64,000 bases of DNA, taken from Liopterus haemorrhoidalis. Taxonomy: Eukaryota; Arthropoda; Insecta; Coleoptera; Dytiscidae. The notes below the pieces were generated by a model. The model did no database searches and was not told the origin of the DNA. It worked only from the letters and a program-made list of their open reading frames with translations. Below are positions 47,301-57,000 of this stretch, in pieces; the first letter of the stretch is position 1, and each line of letters opens with the position of its first letter. A program made the translations under genes and the position numbers. The DNA lies in contig OZ020613.1 in NCBI GenBank assembly GCA_963971575.1, positions 47,975,250-48,039,249 of the forward strand, read 5' to 3'.

Positions 47301-50300
47301 AATCCTATTTATACCCTATTTACACTATTACCATTCTAATCTTCGAACGGGTAAGTTTTATATCCGGCGTATAACACGCACCCAACAAATTTGACAAAAC
47401 TTTCAATGTTAAAAGTGCTCGTTATACGCCGGAATATACGGTAATTAAATAAATAAATAAGACCATAATCCGACATGTCCTATTGTCCCTGTATAAATGT
47501 GTACTTATTTTTAAAGAGTAAATGCTAAAGATGAGACCACTGCATTTATTGTACAGTAACATAAGTTGAAAAATTCGTGTTATCTCGAATGAAGGGCAGT
47601 GTTCTGTGGAGAAAATATAATAATTTATTAAGAACTGACCTATATCTTGTCCACCTGCAGTATCATCATCTTCTCTGTCATCACCATATTCAGGTTTGAT
47701 GTCAATCTCTTCGGTGATGATAACATTTGAGTTGTAGTTATACTCAGGCTTGTCATTATTAGACGATGTACCACACGTTTCCCGAGTATCGCTATTCTCT
47801 GAAATATAAATCCTTATACTTTATCTGTTCAATGCAAATCATTTTTCTATATACTCCCAACAGGAAAACTTTTGTATTAAAGTTTTCCTAAAAATCAGTA
47901 ATGGCACTAAAACAATAATTTACCAAAAACGATTATTTTTTTGTTTAATATCACATATCAATTTTCACGACTATATCTAAAATAAATGTTCTTCTAACTA
48001 GATCATTTCATTAGTTCTTTAGGTTGTTTCTTTAATTTTTATATATTTATTCAGAATCATATGAATACGGCTCTAGCGCTAACCGAGCAGAAGATCATTG
48101 AGTGGAAAACGCCGAAATACTTCTGGACGCTTCCAACTTATTTTGGAACGAATGACGCAGTTATATGACCTAGTCTAGAACCGCACGGTGATGTACCAGA
48201 AAGTTCAACAAATATTCGTATATCAGTTGTGGAATAAGTGCATTGGCTGGAGATATTGATAATTTATTGTCAACCTGTTGAGTAGTTCTACTGCAAAACA
48301 TCCAAACAATCAATGATGACATAAGAACTTTCGATTACTCTTGATACTCTGACACCTATGGGACTGGACACTGTCGGATTACCGAGTTCTCCGGATTACT
48401 GAACGAATAATGGAAATTTAATAAATATTGCTATTTAATGCGGCAAACTATTAACAATTATCAAATAAAATTTGCCGTCTTTTTTGCACTTATACCGGTC
48501 TGCCTAACAATGTACTAACTTTGATAATAAAACTCAGCGCTAAAATATAATAAAACAAGTTATTATATGCTAAGTTCCACATGTGTGTGACGGTAGTATC
48601 CTCTTTTATTATTTTACAGACTACTTACGTATACATTTACAAAGGTATATTTCTTTTCGATTTACAGTATAATTAAATATTTTAAAAAAATACTTCGGTC
48701 CTCCTTCGTTAGGACCAGATTAATGGACGTGTCAGAATAGAGAAGGGCCGTATTATCGAGAGTATACTGATATATAAATCCAGTTCTACTGACCTGTGTT
48801 TGTGACAGCTGCACTCTCCAGTTCATCTACTGCAAATTCTCTGGTGTCCACCGGCTCAGACTTGATGTAAATCTCTTCTATGTTTGTGTTATCATGATAT
48901 TTATCGTTCGTCACTCCTGTAACAAACACATCAAAGTTAAATATTAACCTGTCTTAAATAAATTAATGGAATTCGGACCACTCAAAACATTATACAATAT
49001 CTTTATCTTCTAGTTTGATTGTTTTATTATTTTAATTTATGAAAATATACTCCATTATTTAAGATATATGTATATGGAAAATTGCATAGATAAACACGGT
49101 TGTGCTGATAGCCAGTTTAAGCTGAAAAAGGCTCAGTGCACATATATGGCGATCAACCTGTTCTGATCTACCGTTATGACTCAAATAGTCTTTGTTGCTG
49201 TGCGCCAAAATTTTTAAAAACTAACTAATCTACCTTTATGGCGAAAATAACCTTTGTTGCTGTGCGCCAAAAAATTTAATAACTAACTAACTAACTAAAT
49301 TACCGTTATGCAATATCTACATAGATAAGGCATCTAGCAATATCTAGAGCAGTGGTTCCCAACCTTTTCCAAGGTACGGAACACTTTGGCAAGAAATTTG
49401 TTTTGGCGGAGCACTTACCTACGTTAAAATGAAATGTTTGTAAGCAGTGTTTTTATAAAATTGGAAAATTACAAACAAATATTTATAGTTATATCTTAAT
49501 ATTTATTTAAATAAATCTATTGTTATAATAATTATAATATATAATTTTAAAAAAAATATTCATTTAATGTGAAACCTGTGATTGGTGTTTTTTACATATT
49601 TCTATATGAATGTTGGGACGTAAACAAGACAATGCCACCCTCATTTCTTTCTCTTAATTTGTTAGTCTTTCACTTTTTTTGTTTTTATGTTGGCTAATGT
49701 GGAAAACCCTACTTCACATAAATATGAAGTCGAAAAACACAGTAAAAATGGTATGGCCTTTTTGATATTTGTGGGCATTCTTGTTGGGCAGATATCCAGA
49801 ATTCGTCAAGACTCGTTTTAGCGTATTTAATTGCGGTAATAATATAAAGTGCGGTCACATGACAAGGATATATGCTCCTCTTCCTCTGACACATTAAATT
49901 CAAAATTATTAGGTAATTATTTTGAAAAAGGATTTCTAACCCAGTCGTATTTCTCTGTGTCCGGAGAAGGAAAATATTTTCGTATGTTGCTGTCCAGTAT
50001 TGACAAATGTTGTGTTATCAAGAAAACACAATCGCTGCTATTGCTGGACATAAATGAAAACATGCTAAAATTATTTTCTTCTACTCTTGTTTTCCAAAGA
50101 ATGATCTTCTAGTGGAAAGCTGATAGTTTGTCTGTTGATGTTAAGATGTTTTCATATGCACCCTGCATACTCGTATTGACAGTGTTCAAATAGTTAAAAA
50201 TATCTGTTAAATAGCCCAATTTAGTGCACCACATTACATTCGTAAGGTCTTGCGCGAAGTACATATTTTCCTCTTCGAAGAAAACAAGCAATTCTTTTTT

Positions 50301-50973
50301 TAGTTGTAGTATACGAGAAAGCACCTTTCCTCGAGAAAGCCACCTTATTTCTGTATGATTAAGTAAGCCTTCATATTTTGCTTCCATTGCTAAACACTTT
50401 CGCAACATTTTCCGGGCAGCGCCAACTTCAATAGTACATAATTATGGAGTAACACTTTTGAAATGTTTGCGGAACACCAGCGCTCCGCGGAACACTGGTT
50501 GGGAACCACTGATCTAGAGAGAGATATCTAGAGACACATCCTCTGCAGATAGAATTTTTACAATTCAAAGACGTGCTGCGAAATATATTGACGGTATTAC
50601 TTACAGAGTGGACTGCCAAGTTCGATTCGAATTATTATTTTAGGATTAAATTGAATATAAACTGAGAAAAAATTACTATTTCATAATCCCCAAAAATATA
50701 TATGGTATTCCAGTTAAAAAAAGTTCATTTTCAAAATAACTCAAAAACGTTAAAGTGAAAAAATATTTTTTTGACTATTGCTTAATATTTCTTATTACAA
50801 ATACTCGAACTCGAATCTCTGTTTATAATAATAAGCAAGATATCAGTAGCGAGGCACTTGGCTGGGACACACTGTATAACATTTAAAATTCTGTACAGTA
50901 TTTGTTTTTAATAGCACACCATTTTTAGGGTTTTGTAGGTATGACCAAAAAACCCTTATACCGTCATTTTGTC

Positions 50974-51027
<54 letters not shown>

Positions 51028-54000
51028 TCGGTAAAAATTGTAGCCAAACGGCTAAAGCTAGAGAGTTGAAATTTGGCATGCTTATACAACTCTTTGACCC
51101 GCACATAGGAAAAATACTAAAACATCTAAAAAACATATCCCCCTAAAAATATAAACAAATATGTGCTCATCGAAAAAAAAAAATATTTTTTTTAAATTCT
51201 GAGTAGGGTATCAAATGAAAGCCCTTGGTACATGGATTAACGATCAAATTTTTATTTTCGCAAAATAAATTATTTTGAAGCGATTTTTGCCAAAATTGTG
51301 CAAAAAAAAAATTGTCCCACACCCTGTAGCCCAGATGGTTTAAACTAAAAATCTGAAAAAATTCTAAGTAATGTACATTGGTGTGAACCGGAATAGTACA
51401 ACAGGAATTTTTGATCAGATTATGTTTTTGGAAAAAAAAAGCATTTTTTGTGGTTTTTTGCTAATAATGTTGAAAACTTATAGTTATATAACACACTAAA
51501 TTATAACTTGTGTGTTGGTGCAATGGTTACGGTACTAGCATTCTGACCGAGAAAATGAGTTCAAATCCCCGAGAAGAGACAAGATTATTTTTTATTTTTT
51601 TTTTTGCATTTTTATTTTGTTTAAATTATTTTTTCAAAATTCTAGTTATATTTTGGCAAATGTTGCATTTAATTTTTAAAAGCGTAAATTTAATAACCAG
51701 TGGAAATTGTTGAAATTATAATTTAATTCTGTTTGAATGTACACGAAATCAAAGGGAGGAGCTCTGACTAGAAACCACCAATGAAACCATTTGGCGCAAT
51801 TTGAAGCCATTTGGCGCAATTTTCAAAATCTTAATGAACCTTGCTGTATAAAAAAAATACTGCACATATTAAGAAACCTAGATAATGGTATTAGGCACTC
51901 GAATTAAAAGTAACATAAAAATATTTTAACATAAAATTTGTTTTTAAAGCTCTTAGATTAAGAGATGATAAATTATTTTTAAAATATTGTTCATTTTACA
52001 GTGAATACTACAAAGCAAAATATGTCCTACACACTCAGCATTCCGCCTTCACTTAATATTTTTAGATTATATATCTATCTAAGAGGAATTTATTGCGCAT
52101 AGTTTGTACTAGCAGAGGTTCCGGTACTTCCTCCGGGATTTAGTCGAATTTACCTTGGCGATCGCTCATAGCTCACAAATATGAATTTTATAAAACTAAA
52201 AATGTATTAAATACAAATGTTTATTCCTTTATGTTCTGTTATACACATGTTTTATGTTAATTCAATAATAAGGACTTCCTTAACTTTCTAAATATTCATG
52301 CAATGGAAAAAATACATTGTTTTGTTATATTTAGGGCATTTATAATAAATAAATATTTATTGGCTGGTAACTGGGATTCCGTTTTTAGTAATAAATTAGT
52401 TTAGTGTGATAACTTGGCGCATTACATAGTAGCGCTGCAGGAGCCATGTTGCCAAGTCTTAATAATCTTTTTGTTATTTTTATTAACAATTAACACGAAA
52501 ATTTTTAAATATGTTTTTTTTTTTTTAGAATTAATTTATAGATATATAATAAATATTCTATGTACATAAACAGTTATAAATTTTTTTGTTTTTAATACAA
52601 TGAATAACTAAAAATCGAAAACCGTTTAATTGACAACGCTGTATAGGAATAAAGCGCTCACGTGATACAAGCACACAAAAATTTGTTAACATATGCATTC
52701 TACTGTTGGCTGTAATCACATCACAACTTTGTTTCGTGCAAATAGTTTTATCTTATTCCTTAATTGATCTTTTTGGCATTACTTTTGGTATTATTTGGTA
52801 TTATTGTTTATTTGGTATAATTGATTCTGCTTCTGGATTACGTTATAATTTTTTTTACGGTATTATTTTGTTTGTGTGGTATAATTAGGGTGACCAGACG
52901 TACTCTTTTTAGGGTTTTGTAGGTATGACCAAAAAACCCTTATACCGTCATTTTGTCGTCTGTCTGTCTGTCTGTTCGGTTAAAATTGTAGCCAAACGGC
53001 TAAACCTAGAGAGTTGAAATTTGGCATGCTTATACAACTCTTTGACCCGCACATAGGAAAAATACTAAAACATCTAAAAAACATATCCCCCTAAAAATAT
53101 AAACAAATATGTGCTCATCGAAAAAAAAAATTTTTTTTATAATTCTGAGTAGGGTATCAAAGAAAGCCCTTAGTACGTGGATTAACGATCAAATTTTTAT
53201 TTTTGCAAAATAAATTATTTTGATGCGATTTTTGCCAAAATTATGCAAAAAATTTTTTGTCCCACACCCTGTAGCCCAGATGGTTTAAACTAAAAATCTA
53301 AAAAAATTCTAAGTAATGTATATTGGTGTGAACCGAAATAATACAACATGAATTTTTGATTAGATTATGTTTTCCGAAAATAACGCATTTTTTGTGGTTT
53401 TTGGTTCACAAAGTACAAAAGTTATACCAATGTAAGACACTCACATTCAAGGCGTACGATGGCGTAACGGGTTAGAGCGCTGGTGTCGGAAGCTAAAATT
53501 CTCTGGAAAACGAAGGGTTTCGAGTTCGAGTACAGAGTGAATTTTATTTTTTCTGTTTTTTTTTTGCATTTTTATTATGTTGAAATTATTTTGTCAAAAT
53601 TCTAATATTTTGACAAATGTTGTATTTAATTTTTAGGAGCGTAAATTTAATAACCAGTCTTATTATATGATTAACAGACGATAAATTATTTTAAAAATAT
53701 CGTTCATTTGTCATGATTACTACAAAGTAAAATTTGTCCTACACACTCAGCATACCGCCTTCACTTATTATATACCTGCGAAACCCTGAAATGTGTGAAT
53801 ATTCACACTTCACATCAATTTTTTAAAAATATATAGCATTTAAATAGTAAGCGAAGTAAAGTTATGATACCTGTGTAAGCACGATTTTCTTCCCTATCTG
53901 TTCCCCCTGTGTAATTGATATTGTGTGATTTTTCAAATGCCTCGCTCCTTATATCGGTATTGTTGTGGATTTCTTGATCGTCTTCACTATTATTCAAGGA

Positions 54001-57000
54001 CTGTGTTTGTTCTTTTTTGGAATCCAGTAAATCAGTATATATGTCAACACCTGGTTTAGAGTCAGCACTTAATTGTGATGAGTAATTTATAAATGTTTGA
54101 TTGTTCTGCAAGCATTGTTCACGAAATTTGTAAAAACTATCCACTGTACTGCAGCATTCCACACATATTGCTGCCTGATTGTACACTGTGGAGATCTGAA
54201 AATAATTGTTATGTTTATTAAATAATAGCCTGAATTTAGATAAGATGGACTCAACCGCAAAAAAGGACACAGTTTTTTTTTTTATTAATAAATACAATTT
54301 ATTTTATCAATACACTTTCTCTAGTGTCCACAATAGACCAGAGAACACAATAGAACAGAGTTAGGCAATCTTTTTGGCATGAAGGGTGCAATTGAAAATT
54401 TGAAATCACTTTAAAGGCGCATATTATTATATGTTAGCGAATTTATATAAAAAATATAGGTATTTAGGAACGAAATTTAAATTATAGAACTAATTTTATT
54501 GTGTTATTCATAATTTGTTTCAAGATATATATATTAGGTCGTCAAGGATGAAATTTGTAGAAAAAAAGGCTAAGTTGGTTGATAACTTACAAATATAAGG
54601 AATTATTTTATTCATCAAAGTATGCACCCATATTGTCTAAACACTTTTGTCATTTAATCGACAGGTTGTTCAGGCCGGTTGTATAAAACGTTGTATTGTA
54701 TTAAAAAGTTGTCCAAATTGCGGAAGAAGTGGTAGTCAGTGGGGGCTAAGTCTGGTGAGTATGGAGGATGATGATGAAGTTCCAACTCTAATTCCTGTAG
54801 TTTTGCCAGTCATTTGTGCAGTGTGTGGTCTAGCGTTATCATGCAATAAGATAGGAGTCGATATGTTGACCAATCTAGGCTGTTTTTGCATCATTTCGTC
54901 CAGTTAGTTGCAGTATATTTCTGCTCGAAGAGCCGTTTTTTTTTGTTTGGTTATTAAGTTACCTGTACGAATTTTGGCGAATTAATTTGCAGCAGACAAT
55001 ATGTCTGCTGAGTAGTAACACTAGAGCCAAATACACTATTAATGTAACGCGCGGTCTGCGATGCCGTAGTTCCACGTAAGAACTCATACCTCATAATAGT
55101 GCGAATTTTCGACCGTTACATTTTCAATAAAATTAATTTAAAAAAAAAGTTTTTGATATTTTTTAGAGCATACAATGATTTATTTAAACAGGAAAGATGT
55201 ATAATTAAAAAAAAAAAAAAAAAAACGGAACGGTAAAATACTAAGCCAATGTCAAATAATAAACTGTTAAAGTTGGCAATATTATTAATTACAAATTTAA
55301 TCCTTGACGACTTGATATAATACTCCCTCCGTCCGAAAATATGGTATACATTTACAATTTTAATTAAATAGAATGATTTTATTTATGAAATAGTTACAAA
55401 TATCTAGTAAAACAAAGAATAATACAAAAAGTTTTAATTTAACAAGGACGTGGCTGTCTCCACAGCTCGTATGGAACATGATAATGTTCTTTGTAATAGT
55501 CCCCTATGTAGAAGTTTTGCCATATTAATGTACGGAATCTTATAGGAATTCGCTTCTTTTGCTAACATGGTTGCTTCTAGACAAATTTGCAATATTAGAA
55601 AAACATTATCAAGGATTTGCATGTTTAATGCATTATATGCATTTTGTACGCATTCAGTCAGTTCGTCGATTGTATTCGTTGAAGCTGTATGTTGTAAGGA
55701 TTGTAAAGAATTGAAAAATCTAAAATTCAATACATTACAATCTGGACTATTTGGCGGTTGTGATTTATGTCGATTTGGAACTTGTTCCTTGCAATTCAAC
55801 ACATTTTTGATCAAAATTCGGCAGTTTGCTAGAATAGCGGGTGTCACTTAAATTTGTCTATAATACTCTTTTTTTTTCTGTGAATTACTTCTGACATATG
55901 CAAACATTTGCGCCATTTATTTATTAGTTGCTTAGCAACCACTTATTTAGAAATAAAAACAAAAAAGATCAAGACAATATTACTTTAATTCCACATTTTT
56001 TACGATTTTGTAGGTAAAACTCTTATACCGTCATTTTGTCGTCTGTCTGTCTAATCTTCTAATCTTAACTGATCTACTGGTAATAGATATCCATTGTTAA
56101 ACAGTATCACTGAAACTGATATGAAATGAATTACATGGTATTTGAATGGCCGGTTACACATTACCAAATATTTTCAAATATATCATTTATAAGTTGAAAT
56201 AGGTGGTGAATTTAGTAACTCCAGATTAGTGTCCTGTGGGGTCCCTCAGGGTTCGATTCTGGGTCCCATTTTATTTCTGGTCTACATAAATGATTTATTA
56301 AAATATAATTTTTTAGAAGGTAGTTTAATTTCCTATGCGGATGATACAGTTCTGTATGCTTCCGGAACTACTTGGGAAGAAGTGTCAAGTAAAATAGTAG
56401 ATATTTTAGCTTATATTCAGAACTGGTTAGATAAAAATATTCTAACATTAAATTATAAAAAAACGCACTTTATCGCTTTTTCTAGATATAATTCTAATAC
56501 ATTCCCTATCAATGAACTCATCATTCATAAATTTAACTGTTCAAAAAATGATTGCAATTGTTCTACTACTATAAAAAAGGTTAATGATATTAAATATTTA
56601 GGAGTTCAGATAGATTCGAAGTTAAATTGGAACTGTCATATTACTGCTTTAATCAATAAAATTAGAAAATTCATTTATATATTTATTAATTTAAAAAAGA
56701 AAATGAAATTAAATAATCTCAAAATCATATACTTCTCATTTATTCAATCGATAATTAGTTACGGTATTCTTGTGTGGGGAGGAGCTGGCAAGATGTTAAT
56801 TAAAAAAATAGAAACCGCACAAAAAATGATTTTAAAAATTATGTATGGAAAATGTCGGCGGTATCCAAGTAGAGAACTATTTATGGAACTTAATATTTTC
56901 ACCATAAATCACTTATATTGTTTATCTATTTATAGATATATTTATAAAAATAAACAATATCTCCATGGTTTACTATCTATGCCTCTTCACGCATATTCAA

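Noticed and set aside
53459..53540. Possible functional tRNA genes (also 51508-51570, 34586-34640, 24360-24420)
   Set aside because: A-box and B-box-like motifs are present, but no cloverleaf with acceptor and anticodon stems can be drawn. The blocks lie inside dispersed repeats.
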